From: Zeus faber
Taxonomy: Eukaryota; Chordata; Actinopteri; Zeiformes; Zeidae
DNA length: 64,000 bases
Direction of reading: 5' to 3'
Assembly: GCA_960531495.1 (NCBI GenBank)
Contig: OY482865.1
Coordinates: 17,158,951 to 17,222,950, forward strand
The notes under the pieces: model-generated
Databases searched by the model: none
Told to the model about the DNA's origin: nothing
What the model saw: only the letters and a program-made list of their open reading frames with translations
Made by a program: the position numbers and the translations under genes
Shown here: positions 10,452-22,265 of the stretch, piece after piece
How the letters are laid out: each line of letters starts with the position of its first letter
Position numbering within the stretch: position 1 is the first letter of the stretch

Positions 10452-11612
10452 CACATATGTGACCCACTGCAGCAAAACCCGCCATCTCGCGCATTTCTAA
10501 AATCTCCTGTGCCTGTATTTTCAAAACCAAGTTTGATTATTAAATAGCAGAAAAATGTTAAACTGTGGAGTTAAATATTCCCGTTATATTACATGGGGAA
10601 ACGCAGTTTCCTTTACAACGTGCTGAACAACCCCGATTGATCATTTCCTTTATAGTGACGGTCCAGGTGAAGATCATTCCTTCATATTTCATGTGATGTG
10701 AAGTCACAATGTGAAACCGTTTTGATAGAGTTCAACCTTTAAATCATACTACTTTTACACACACACGGAGACATTGTTGTTGAGGGGTCGTGTACCAACA
10801 TACCATCAAGTAAGAATTGCTGATGTCACTTGGGTAAACAAGATGAGGATCCGGTTTCACTTATGTGTGAAAACTTTCATTTCCCTGTGTTGTTCTGGAT
10901 GAGGGAAGCGAGTGGATTAAGATTGAAATCATATCACGGACCTTAATCTGACCAGTGCGATAGATTCAAGTCAGTGCTGGCAGAACGTACTGGACTTCAT
11001 TTTCCGCAATGATAGTCAGTTCTCCGACAGCGACGCTGAGAATGACAGCTCTGCTGAATCGGATAATACTCCGGACTTGGAGAACATTTAAAACAGCGGA
11101 TTTAAGCCTCAATGTGAAGATGAAAAGCAAATTTTTCAAGAACTACCGGAGGAGACCAACGATACGGCCATTGTTGTCACAACAGAAGAAGTTGATGACG
11201 TGATGACGTCCGTTGAGGTTAGTGATTTAAAATAAAATAAAATAATTCCACTTTTATAAAACATGTACTGTATATTCTTACTGAAAAATAAAAGCTTTTT
11301 TAAAAACAAAAATAGTTGTGTTGTTGACACTGTTCAACTTCATGCAGCAGTATGTTAATTAGCCATGTGACTTTGGCATTCTGGGAGCTGGCTGAATAAT
11401 GCCAAGTCTGGGCGAAACGTTCAAGGTGATTATCTCAGAAACACGGGTTGCCACACCCTTGTCATTAACAAGTCATAGCTTTAAAAATATTTGCTTTATT
11501 TGCACAAGTGACACTTGTTTGGAAGCTCTGATTCTCCACTTTTAAATGATGCAGGAAAAAAATAAGTCAAAAGACGCCAAATGACCCTAAAGTATGCAGT
11601 GGGTCACATATC
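10452..11612. mobile_element. 1.16-kb TIR element (call it Ta), unit A/B copy
   Basis: Bounded by an inverted repeat: ATATGTGACCCACTGCA at about 10453 and its complement TGCAGTGGGTCACATAT ending near 11612. Homologous elements with the same ends occur at 39310-40530 and 53590-55110. All copies contain a short acidic open stretch (ALNHIADLNLTRAIDQSQ-like, then a D/E/S-rich run) that is broken here. A second partial terminus (ACCCACTGCAGCAAAACCC) starts immediately at 11616. Superfamily not recognised. Confidence 0.6.
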
Positions 11613-12189
11613 CCACACCCACTGCAGCAAAACCCACCATCTCGCGCATTTTGAAAATCGCCATAATCGCCAAAAAACCTTTCTTGAAGGAAAATTAGAT
11701 TAAGAAGGAGTAAATGAAGACCGTTGAGGTTGGTGACAGATTTTCAGATTTCAGATTTCAGATTTTTTGAGACTCCTAATACTGATAGACTCTACATTTT
11801 GTTGATTTATCCGTACTTTTAAACTCTGAAATAATTCCACTTTTATAAAACATGTATGTTATTACTGTTAAATAAAAGCATTTTTAAAAACAAAAATAGT
11901 TGTGTTGTTGACGCTGTTTACCGCTGTTCCTGATTGGCCCATTCAGCATTATGTTAAGTACCCATGAGACTCTGTTTGTCTGCCAACCTCATTTGCATTC
12001 TGGGAGGTGGCTGAATGAAGCCAAGTGTGGGTAAAACTTTGGAGGTGATTATCTCAGAATCACAGTTTGCCACACCCTTGTTCATTTACAAGTCATAGCA
12101 TTAAAAATATTGGCTTGATTTGTACAAGTGACACCTTGTTTGAAAGCTCATATTCTCCACTTTCAAATGATGCAAAAAATAAACCCAAC

Positions 12190-13142
12190 CCTAACCCATA
12201 TCTGCATGACGCCGCTGTCTGTTCAATATCATTTACATCACTTGACTCATCACAGGCGATTGAGTATGCTCAGTTGATGTCCTTAATTTGCTGACTGGTG
12301 ATGTTTGTTGAACTTTTAATGTCTCTGTCTTTGGCAGTCTTTGCAGAAAGAGACATATCTCTAATTCTCTGAACAATTTCACGTTTGATTTTGAAGTTCG
12401 AAAATAGATGATCTGATATTTTCATTAACGATCCTTACATATATTCTCTGTCTGTAAACAGCTTTCCAAGCCTTTCTATCTCCTGAGCGGCCACAAACCC
12501 CCATACAACATTGTATTTTTTGTTGTTTGCTAATTTCTCGCCTTACATCAAGTATACAGGTAAGCCAGCATCGTTGGCAGTGAAAGCAAATGAATCTGTC
12601 CACGCAGAATTAAACTGTATATTTTCTTTCGAGACTTTTAATTTTTGGGGATTTGGAATCCATAGCTACTGTATTGCCGGCGAAATTGTTCCAAATATTA
12701 GGATAAATATGGCTGTTCGGTCAGAGCTACAGTCTTTTCACGGCCTTCCCGGAGAGAGCGTGCTGCTGCTATCCAGTATCCACTCCCAGCTGTCTGCTCT
12801 CCCATTGGCTGGAATGTCTGCATGTGCGTGAGTAGGGGGACAAATAGTCGATTTTGATTGGTTGTTCGACACGTGCGGACCCCGCCTTGTCTCGTTCCTG
12901 TGGCGTGCCTACGAAGCAACTGCGTTCCATCAAAGCTGGAACTTTCTTCTGGAACTTTTTTTTTTATATGGTGTATAGGCTACACACTTTTGGCTTACAA
13001 CAATGATCTTAACTTTAAATTAAAACGTTGAAAAATGACCGTTATTCATTTCCATATCATTTTTTGTCAAAGCCACAGGGAGCCACTGGAGAGGTGATAA
13101 ATAGCCCCATGCGGCTCTGGAGCCGCAGGTTGCTGAACCCTG
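12190..13142 (-). mobile_element. hAT transposon, 5' half, copy 1
   Basis: The right end (13138-13142) reads CAGGG in the sense strand and continues TTCAGCAACCTGCGGCTCC, the kind of terminus seen in Charlie/ZBED-type hAT elements of fish. A degenerate BED-zinc-finger transposase follows leftwards from ATG near 12665. The 3' half is absent; homology stops near 12197, at the telomere-like tract CCCAACCCTAACCC where the related copies have a Ta terminus. Equivalent halves lie at 40530-41630 and 61840-62752. Confidence 0.7.
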
Positions 13143-14902
13143 CTCTGGATGGTTCTCACACCAGCATGAGGAGACGAGGTCGCAGATTGAACAACGCAAC
13201 GCAATGAGAGGGGGTGATCGGGATCACCCCCTCTCATTGCGTTGGGGGCAGAAAAATTATCTTAATGAGTCTACAAGCCATGGCCTGCTCCTCCTGGCCC
13301 CCCCCCACAGTGTTTTTAGTTGTTTTATTTAGAGGAACAGAGCATGGCGATCGGGGTGCACGGAGTGCTGTGTTCAATTCACACATATAAAAATATATTC
13401 ATGATTACTCTTATTTATAATTCCTCATTGAAATGTCATCCCTGTGAATTCTGTAAGCTCCTATCTGTTTTATCCTGTTATTGTAATGCACACTGACTGA
13501 CAAAAGAAAAAAATGACTGAAGTGGATGATGGCTTTCCGACTGGGGCAGCCCTAGGTCCAACCGATTCGGACCCTTGCAATCACACATACAGCTCCAGGA
13601 GTTATGTCCGGATAATTTCAGGATTGCAGTTCTGTGTGAAAGCAGCTTCGGTTGTACAGGAGCCTAGGCATTTATTACAGTTAACACCCATCCCGTCACC
13701 AGATGTTTTATAGGGGCTTTTATTCAGCTATGATTACGGTACTTTTTTTTTTTGTCCTGCAATCAGTGTAATCACACGAGGAAGTCATATTTCAATCAAC
13801 AAATGATTTGCTCAACAAATCAAAAGGGATTTAATCAAGCTCTTCTTATGGCCCTCAATGAGGTCCCTACACCGAGGGTCATAAGAACCAGATGTTAGAT
13901 GGACTGGTTGTTTGGGATTTAGATCTGCACTCATTACAGGTAATTTGATAACAATGCCGTGTAAGGTTTGGAAAACACCATTGATGGTCATGGAGACCCA
14001 TATTTCAAGGTGGACACACACAGGGACGCACGCACATACATCATACAACGTTTCTATGTTTGCTCCACGTTTTTCCATGTACATGTTGTTTGGTTCTATT
14101 TTTATTTGTCTCACTCTTGGTGTAGTGATAAGTTGCTTATAGACCAACACATGGTAAGATCGTTCTCCAAAGAGAGGGCTTGGTGGCGGTTCTGTGTAAC
14201 AAAAAGTTGTGCACTTGTCATCGCACAGGTCATCCACAGGACAGAGTTGTTGCAGCAGTTTTTGGTGATTAAAGAATGAATAAAGAGAGGCATTGCAGGT
14301 TGAGAAGTTGAATTCCACTTGCAGACTAACTCTCTCCAAGATGCAATGACATACAAATACTCTGTTGTATGCCCAGCATGCTGACAGCACAGGTAAAAAA
14401 ATAGAAATAAAATGAGAATCAGATGGACTTGTGGCTCTGAGATGTGTCCATGTTTGGCCATATGTCTTCTGCCTGACCTCTATTCTATGCGTTTCTTTAT
14501 TTTCTTGAAGTGACACAAAACAGCAGAATAAGTGCATTTCTCCATTTAAGGTAAATTATTAGACCCTTAATTAATAATCAAATTAGAATCCCCTGCTCCG
14601 AATCCAATTATTTTCCACAACTTCAAAAAAGGTGCCTACAATATTGTACCGGCCAAAATTTCTGCACGGAATGAAAATAGAATATTGTATTTTAGAGAAA
14701 TACATAATGAATGGAAAAAACAGTTTTAATTTCAACAATTTCAAGGAAGGAATGGGTGCCAATACATTCACCCATTACTGTATCTGTTATTTGAAACAAA
14801 AAGTATTGTCTCTTATGGGGAAGAAACATCAATGTCCCATGCACTGGGACAAACAGTTGTGTGTTTGAGTTTTTCGAAGCATCCAGCCAGTCAGTATTGT
14901 CT
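13143..14902. repeat. shared 3' flank of the gene unit (copy 1)
   Basis: About 1.76 kb lying between the hAT end and the terminal exon of copy B. It is closely matched by 41631-43520 and 62753-64000, and in part by 58640-58870. A 241-codon minus-strand open stretch (14537-13812) is not kept open in the other copies. A conserved minus-strand AATAAA (14496-14501, compare 43104-43109) could be the transporter polyadenylation signal. It contains short CA/CGCA tracts that vary in length between copies. Confidence 0.75.
13198..13243. repeat. perfect 22-bp palindrome arms, 2-nt centre
   Basis: Arms 13198-13219 and 13222-13243 are exact reverse complements around GG (centre ...GGTGATCGGGATCACC...). 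The paralogous flanks at 41680-41705 and 62800-62825 hold only the right arm, so the left arm is a new inverted duplication in this unit. Confidence 0.9.
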
Positions 14903-17900
14903 TCAGTACGTCTGGACCTCCTGCTGAATGACCTCAAAAAAGATCTGGAGCTGCTTACTGCAGTTATCTGAGGAGGTAGGGGAGTGTGAGAGTTATTTTA
15001 TGAAAACGGACAATGCATTTCCATCTTACTGTGGCGTGTTTTTGTTAAATTAATGTGAAATGTGATGGTGCCCCCTAATGGCCAGATTCTGCTTGACTTA
15101 CTGTAGACACGTCTCCACCGGGTGGGCAGGCGGAACCGATGGATGGTCATGTAGTAGACTGGGATTCCTGTCAGCATCAGGACACAGCTGAGCCCTGTGT
15201 TCCAGGGATCAGAGTAAAGAGACAGCCCCACGATGAAGAAGCAGACTATGGTGAAGGTGACAGCGATGACCAGAGGCACCTTTGCGCAAAAAGAACAACA
15301 GTGAGGAGGAATCAATTAAATCGGTACCGATTCAGGGTCAGAAGGTAGAGGTCAAAGCTGAAAAATCAAAGTGGTTAATCTGTTACCTTGAAGGGTCTGG
15401 GGTGAAGAGGGTAGTGGTAACGGTGGATGAGCATCCCCAGTGTTGTCAAGGAGATGAAGAACCAGCGAGGGAAGGAGACAAACCTGATGAGCTTGGAGAT
15501 CTCCCCGGTGATAATCATTATCACCATCAGCGGATACTAAAGAAAACAGACAGCACAGATGTATTGACAAATCCACACATTTCAAATTTGTGGAGTCACA
15601 ATGGCATTGACAGCAATACGTCCATTACGGATCTTTGAAAATGCACTGACACATGCTTTTTATTTATTGTTGTGTGAAATGCATGCAAAACATTCAGCAC
15701 CAGTAGGGGCACGGCAGGCAGGGGAGTGTGTCTGCGGATGTGGATCATGGAGAAGAGTGCTGGCCAGTGTCCCTCCCTGGCCCCCACAAACAGCATCCTG
15801 CAATGTAGATAGTTAATTAATTATTGTGATATTTGTAGTTTGTTTGGTTGATTAAGAGCACACATGCAAATAAACAGTTGAGGCGATCAGAAACTCTTGT
15901 GATCAGCTCCAAACTATGGGACATTTCTCAGGTTTGGCGAGAATCTCAAGTTGGTTTGAAATGATCTTAAGTATTAAATCTCGGCTCCTATAGTGTGTGC
16001 TAGAATCCCAAAATGTGTGATCCCCTGTGATCATGCATACTCGCTAAATCCTGTGTGAGCAGTGCTGGGTTGAAAATATATGTGTGATGCTGTCTTTCTT
16101 TGGAAAGTCTTTTGGTGTATCCCCGGACTCCACTAATCTGTTATAAATGTAATTTTTGTATGATTCCAATATTTTTTCCTCGTCTAAATCGTTAAACTGG
16201 CAGTGTTCTGCTGCAAATACAGGGAGAGACGACACGTAAGGCGGCAACAAGCTCAGTCTTCCCTCTGATTGCGCAACCCGTTAGAAAGTGGATGGACCAC
16301 AGGCGTGTTACTACGCAGTGAAAAGGCACCAGGGGAGGCAGCTATCACACCTGCATCACTGAGGGGGATTCACGTCTGACACGGAAAATCTCTGGTTGTG
16401 TGCTACATTTGTGAAAGGGCAGCTGTGGACAATGTCTGGACACCACTATCCGGATATTGTCCGGAGTGCATGTGTGAAAGCAAATTATGTGATGGTATCA
16501 AGGGCTGGTGTGTTTGTATGTGTGTCGATGGGGCAGAGGTGGTGGAGTATCGGCTGGCTGGTTCTGGTGTGCTGGTCTGGGTAAAGTCCAGGGCCAGAGA
16601 CCACAAGGCTGTCACTGCAAGATGGATTGGCGAATGGACTTCTTTAACATGTAAGACCATGCAATATATATATTTTCATTTACTTTGAATGAATATTAAT
16701 AGTGGAACTGCATTTGCCTATAAAATGTGAATCGAATATGTAACTTACCTGTCTGCACGTGTTGTAAAGAAAGCTGATATGAAATTTGAAACATACATTC
16801 CCCAAACCATCCTTTATCTGGTTTATATGTGTGTAAATCTGGCTCTGATACAAACCAGTGCCTCCCAACTCCCTCACTGCACATCACTGTTGGCCACCTG
16901 CCATGCTTGACACAGTGGGGATAGACCTCATTGGCCCTTTAGAACACAATGCACTGGGATGAAATTAACATGTATGTCCTGATGGATTACTCAACCCGCT
17001 ATCCCTCAAATCTGCCTTTGCCTCACATCTTTGCAAATTGAGTGATTGGGGGTTACTGGTTCGTCAGTCTGTCTGTTCACAGTGCGCAGGTTCCCGAGAT
17101 CTCCACAGTCTTTGGAGCCCTACCCGTACCCTTCAGACAACTCATATGGCAAAGCCTTTTGAAAAACATGAATTCAACAGGGCCTTTAGAATCACTTTCC
17201 ATGCTAGGTTACCTGGATGCACCAAATAAGCCTCCATTCACTGCCCCGACACAGGACAACGCCACTAGAATAGGAATCACAGGTGACAAGGACTGGAGTG
17301 CTTTGTTCGCAAATGTCTGGAACAGAAACAGAGACAATGTATGACAGGAACTATAATTGGCCAAAAGAGTGAACCCATTTCCTAAATATTGCTTCTTTAT
17401 TAGATGCTGGTTATTAATTGCCACTGACCACAGCCACAGCATCGGAGACCAGCAGCTCAGAGGGTGTCATCACGCTGTAGTAGGCCACGTTTACCATCAC
17501 ATAGAGGACTGTCACCGTCACTACGGAGAGGCTGATTGCCAGTGGGATGTTCCTGGAACCACAAGTCTATAGTTTAACATGTCAATTATGATCGCTTCAA
17601 GCAGCACACGACCTTGAGATATTGCGTAAGATCTGAAATACCGATTTGGGTTTATTACTTCTTCCGTGACACAATTAAGATGAAACCTGAAAAATTACGT
17701 AAATAAATGGAAAACACATCAATATAAATATAGACTGGACAAAAAAGCTAACTTGAACGCATTCGGAGTGCTCACCAATGACCATAGGCGTATAAACCAT
17801 TGTAGAAGGCCAGCGGTAACATATCCAGTTTTGCTGTGTCAACCTCAAAACCATTTTGGAAATTGTCAGTTTCTCCTGCAGGGAACAGACAGCACATAGC

Positions 17901-19288
17901 ACTGATGGCAGACATGTGACAAATGAACTAAATTAAATTTTAATAAACATCCTCCCCCACCTCGAGCCAGTGCCATGGCCCCGGGGACGATGATGAGGAC
18001 CAGGGCAAATGTTTTAATAAAGGTCAAGATGATCTGAGTGCGAGAGGCCATGTTCACACTCCAGCAGTTGATTGCCACCACAAAGCCTGAAGGAGACAAT
18101 GGAAAAACAAAAAGTGTCTTCATGCTTATGTAAACGGTGCAGTTCAGGGGAATGCACTTTGACGTGACATATCAGGTGACAGGAACCAGGCGGAAGTTAA
18201 GGCCACTCACTCACACCAAGGATGCTGACCAGTTTGATGAGCACCAGGGGAGCCACGCAGGGTGTGAAAAACGGCTCGACAACATAGCGACCGAAGGCCA
18301 GGGACACATAGGACGCCACCGCGGGCCTGGGTAACCAACGGAACAGAAGTAGAAGACCAACAATGGCTGTTGTGCCATCTAATTAAATGATCAAATTTGG
18401 GATTTTCTTTACGAAATACCAATTTAAAAGGAAAAGGCTAGTCGCCACTTGAACCCTCTGTGGGGTAGGTGGAGCAAAACAAGACAAATCAAAGTGAGAG
18501 TGGAGCATCTGAAGGAGCGGCTCTAACCCTTACCTATCCGAATACTAAAGAAACAACTCAAAATATGGACAAACATGAGTGTGGTAGTTCTTCCTACCAC
18601 ACACCCATTCACCACTCAAGTGGAGTTTCAGGGCCCTCCGGCACAGAGACACAGACGATGGACACTATCTTATTGAAGAGAGGAGGTTTGGTGGAATATG
18701 CCAGGAGCAGATGGGACATGTCATGACACGGCTCCTCTCCTGAGTGTGTGTGTGTGCGAATGGGGGTTTAAACCTGCTGCTCGTTAGCCCAACAAGTGAG
18801 CAAAAGGTATGCAGCCACCCTGACCCATGACCCTAGATCCAGGTCAGGTGTGGCTGCTCAAACCATCCCATCCCCACACTACACCACAATGAGACTTAGA
18901 TTAGTCATAATAAAGCTGAAAGGTTGGTTGGTTTAAAACAAAAAAACTTTCTATGGAACGTCTCTGCATTAAATCAAATGAATGATGATCGAATGATTCA
19001 TGATAAAACAACAGGAAAAATCCCCCAAAACAGAACGAGGGTCTTACCAAACAGCGAGAGGACCCCACACAACATCCACACCAGCAGGGAGAGGCCAACG
19101 CTGCCGCTGTACATCAGAACCCCCTTGGGGGCGATGAAGATCCCGCTGCCTACCATGGTGCCGATGATGAAGGAGGTGGCAGGCAGTATGCCTATGGTCC
19201 TCCTGAGGTGCACCACCTCTTTCTGCTCCCCCTGCTTCTTCTTTGTCTTTGTCTTCCGTGCCTGCATTTCACTCTCCAGCGTATTCAT
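14903..19288 (-). pseudogene. slc7a11: SLC7A11-like copy B: 11 of 12 exons, exon 2 deleted
   Basis: Minus-strand transporter gene copy. Exons: 1 19048-19288 (ATG 19288-19286), 3 18217-18326, 4 17961-18086, 5 17776-17875, 6 17642-17686, 7 17429-17552, 8 17213-17316, 9 15701-15797, 10 15387-15536, 11 15102-15279, 12 14903-14967 (stop 14903-14905). All are open, equal in length to copy D, and have plausible splice sites. Exon 2, which encodes transmembrane segments 2-3, is missing. The sequence corresponding to 48066-48436 of copy D is absent at about 18440. Joining exon 1 to exon 3 shifts the frame, so no full transporter can be made. One substitution makes YGHW where copy D has YGGW (exon 5). 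A recent pseudogene, an N-terminally shortened isoform or an assembly gap are the alternatives. Confidence 0.88.
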
Positions 19289-19429
19289 GGCAGTGGGAAG
19301 GAACAATGCTATGATGGAGCAGGCTTTTGGAAACATGCTGCTTGGACTTAACACTGCAGTATTTACGCGTAAGGAACATTTGAATATTGGCAAATACAAT
19401 GCTAGCAAACAACCTCAAGACAGTTATAT

Positions 19430-19875
19430 TATACTGATATTATATACAGAAGAACAACAGATAGCTGACATCCGGGTGTGCTGCGCTGAGCACACTCAGC
19501 CACATGGATGGGGCTCAGGACTTGCAGTTGGATGGGGCGTCTGGCCGGTTGCAGTAGGGCAGGTCTCGCCTTTGCGTGCGGTGTTGGTGGCCGTGGGGGC
19601 CCCATCAGGATTGCGAGCGGGCGTTTTAGGCGGGGTTTTGATCTGTCGGCGTGTGACCTGGCTCCGGGCCTGTAGTCCATGCCTGGCGTCCTTGGCCTGG
19701 ATCGTGCTCGTGTGTCGCACGACCCACACGTGGTGGTGGGTTGTATGTGTGCGCCTCAGGGGTGTAGGGTCTCTTCCCGCTAACCAGGGACTGATTTATG
19801 CTCCTTGGGGCTGGGGCTTTTCCACTGCTTGGAGGTGCTGGACCGTAACTCCGACTTCGTACACCAGAACCAATT
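19430..19875. repeat. GC-rich module W upstream of copy B exon 1
   Basis: Matches 8895-9255 and 49385-49620. It begins near GACATCCGGGTG and ends near TACACCAGAACCAATTTGG. It is GC-rich against an AT-rich background and lies 150-600 bp upstream of the transporter ATG, so it could hold promoter sequence. No motif was recognised, and the long plus-strand open frame across it is antisense to exon 1. Confidence 0.55.
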
Positions 19876-19902
19876 TGGACAAGTCAGGTACACTCACCGG
19901 TG

Positions 19903-19983
19903 GACACACACACACACACACACACAGACACACAGAAACACAGACACACAGACACCCAGACACACACACACACAGACGGACTC
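19903..19983. repeat. (CA)n microsatellite
   Basis: Imperfect CA/CAGACA run just beyond module W. Confidence 0.9.
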
Positions 19984-19989
19984 ATCACA

Positions 19990-21189
19990 GGCACACACAC
20001 ACCACCAGCACCTGCATTGGTCACACTCCCGATTACGTCCCTCTCCTTTTACTTTCATTTACTGCCATAACTATGATAGGAAGGGCTGAATTGTTGTTCC
20101 AGTTTTCCTGGACTTAATTATTTGAGGTTAACTTAACTATTTCGTTGATACATGTTCTTGTCTGATGTTTCTGTTTACGTCTTTGTTTATTATTCAAGGT
20201 TTATTTGTCTCACCCCTGGTGATTCTCCCCCTCCCCCTAAGTAGTAATGATGATAAGCTGTTTATAGACCAAAACACGTAAGATTGTTCTCCAAAGAAAA
20301 CAATGGTTGTGGTTCTGTGTAACAAAAAAGTTGTGCTCTTCCTATCCCACAGGTCATCCACAGGACAGAGTTATTGCAAGTAGTTGTTGATGATTAAAGA
20401 ATTAATGAGTTGTTGCATATGGAGGCCAAAATGGGACTTTATTATATATGTAAATAAATAAATATGTGTGTAAATTAATGTGGCAATATATTTATAAATA
20501 AATATATACATAAATAAATTCATGTATAATGTACAAATAAAAATAATAATACATGTATTAAAAAATGCATGTATTAATAAATGTACCAAAAAAAGTGACA
20601 AGAAATGCTCAAATGAATAAATCAATAAATCAATTTGTCTTTGTCATTCATCCCGATGTACTTTGTCTTTACTGCCGATGGTAATGATCCATGTCAATCA
20701 AAGTTGGCTGGGCGGTATCTAACACGCCATTTTCTAACCTTTGTAAAACTCTTTAGTTGATCATTTTAGTTTCTGCAGACTGGAGACTTTGAGAGGACAG
20801 AGTAACTGTCGATCAGTTTTAATTTGGTCAATCAGGAGCTTACAATCGTCGACCTTACAATTATCGACCTGAATCAGTTGTCAATCACTTTAATTCAGCC
20901 AATCATCTTTCACAGAAGTAGGGGCAGTGGTCACAAAGACGTGTGTTCTTGTTTATCAATCAAGGTTGGTTGGAGAAAACTGGTGAAGACGCAAACCCTG
21001 TTAAGAGGGGAACGAGGAATGATGCTGACTACTTACTTGTGAGTACCTTTACGACTATATTTCAATAAGGCAAATAAGACATTAGTGGTTTCCTTTTTAT
21101 TGAATGCTGCTCACAATTCAGGCTGGGCTCGGCTGCTTGCTCTGGCATGCTAGCTTATAGCAATAGTATGCTAGTCTGTAGTGTGATGT
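19990..21189. other. no gene seen; AT-rich, with a fragment of the shared flank
   Basis: 20190-20400 resembles part of the shared flank (compare 14095-14280: TTATAGACCAA and CATCCACAGGACAGAGTT). 20430-20640 is AT-rich with ATAAATAAAT runs. 20650-21190 shows nothing recognisable. Confidence 0.5.
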
Positions 21190-21735
21190 GTGGATCTACA
21201 GTAAACTAAAGGCTCTTTCCCACTTGTGCTGAAGGTCGCAAATCGACCTCGCCTGATATGAGAAGAGGTGGAGGAAATGTCCTGATGAGTGTACCACCAG
21301 ATTGGACAGCTCCCTCAACAGAAAAGAAACAATAAAACAGTCCAGTTTGAGCGGTAGATGTGGCACGTCTCTTCCACCCTTCCCGACTTCCCCACATATC
21401 ATCCGAATACTATAACAGCTTGACCCTAAGGCCCTGCTCCCTGGCACCAGCAAACGCTTCATACCCGGGTCAGCCTGAATGGCTGCTGCCAGGGGCTCCA
21501 TTGAAAGGATGTAGAGCAAGGGTTAGAGCGGACACCCCTGTCTTACCCTTGAGTGCAAATCAAACAGCTCCCCCAGGTGACCGTTAACACAAACCATGCT
21601 CCCCACGGCCGCATACAAGTATGCAGCCACCCAACAAACCCATTCCCGAGGCCTACTCTCTCCAAGACCTTAAACATAAACACCCAGTGAACCCTATCAA
21701 AGGCTTTGGCCTGATTGAGGAGAGATTTAAAAAAA
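21190..21735 (-). pseudogene. LINE reverse transcriptase fragment
   Basis: Minus-strand translation in shifting frames gives an AKAFDRV-like motif A near 21705, CPL and LLYILSMEPLAAAIQADPGM near 21510-21480. This is the RT palm of an L1/Tx1-type LINE (RQGCPLSPLL..EPLA signature). Stops and frameshifts run throughout. The 5' side ends at an A11 run at 21729-21740. Family assignment is inference. Confidence 0.65.
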
Positions 21736-22265
21736 AAAAGTTTTTATTTTAAATGGCTTTATTTGACACATCGCACATTACAGCACGTTGAGGAACACCT
21801 CATTCCACCGTGACATATACATACATGCACATATAAACATGAACTGCAACGCAAACTGCCCTTTCCACCTAAAATCTGTGCCCTTAGAACAACCCCAAAC
21901 CTCCTTTCAGCCTATTAGCAAAAAATGCATAATTTTACATCACGATCCATTTCCAGGAAATTGCTGGAATGGAAGTGTGTTGGAATGGAAGCATCAGTTT
22001 TGTCAGCAGAGGGAATCGAGACTGTCTTGCAGGGGCAGGGAGACGGGGAGTGAAGCACTGGTCAAAAGACAGGTTCTGTTACTTAGTGTCATGTGATTTT
22101 AGACACCTCTGGCACAAGCATTACATACGGCATTGGTAACAGTCGTAGTAACAGAATCCATACCGAACATTTCCGTAAAGGAGACTATGTGGGAATGACT
22201 ACCCACTGCCTTTGCCGGGTATTCTTTTTATCCAGAAATGCTAGGGATTCCATGTGGGAACAGGG

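Noticed and set aside
13812..14537. 241-codon minus-strand frame in the shared flank
   Set aside because: The paralogous flanks at 41631 and 62753 carry stops and frameshifts in it, and no known domain is visible.
18924..20117. 397-codon plus-strand open frame
   Set aside because: Runs antisense through transporter exon 1, module W and a CA repeat; not kept in the paralogues at 8900 and 49400.
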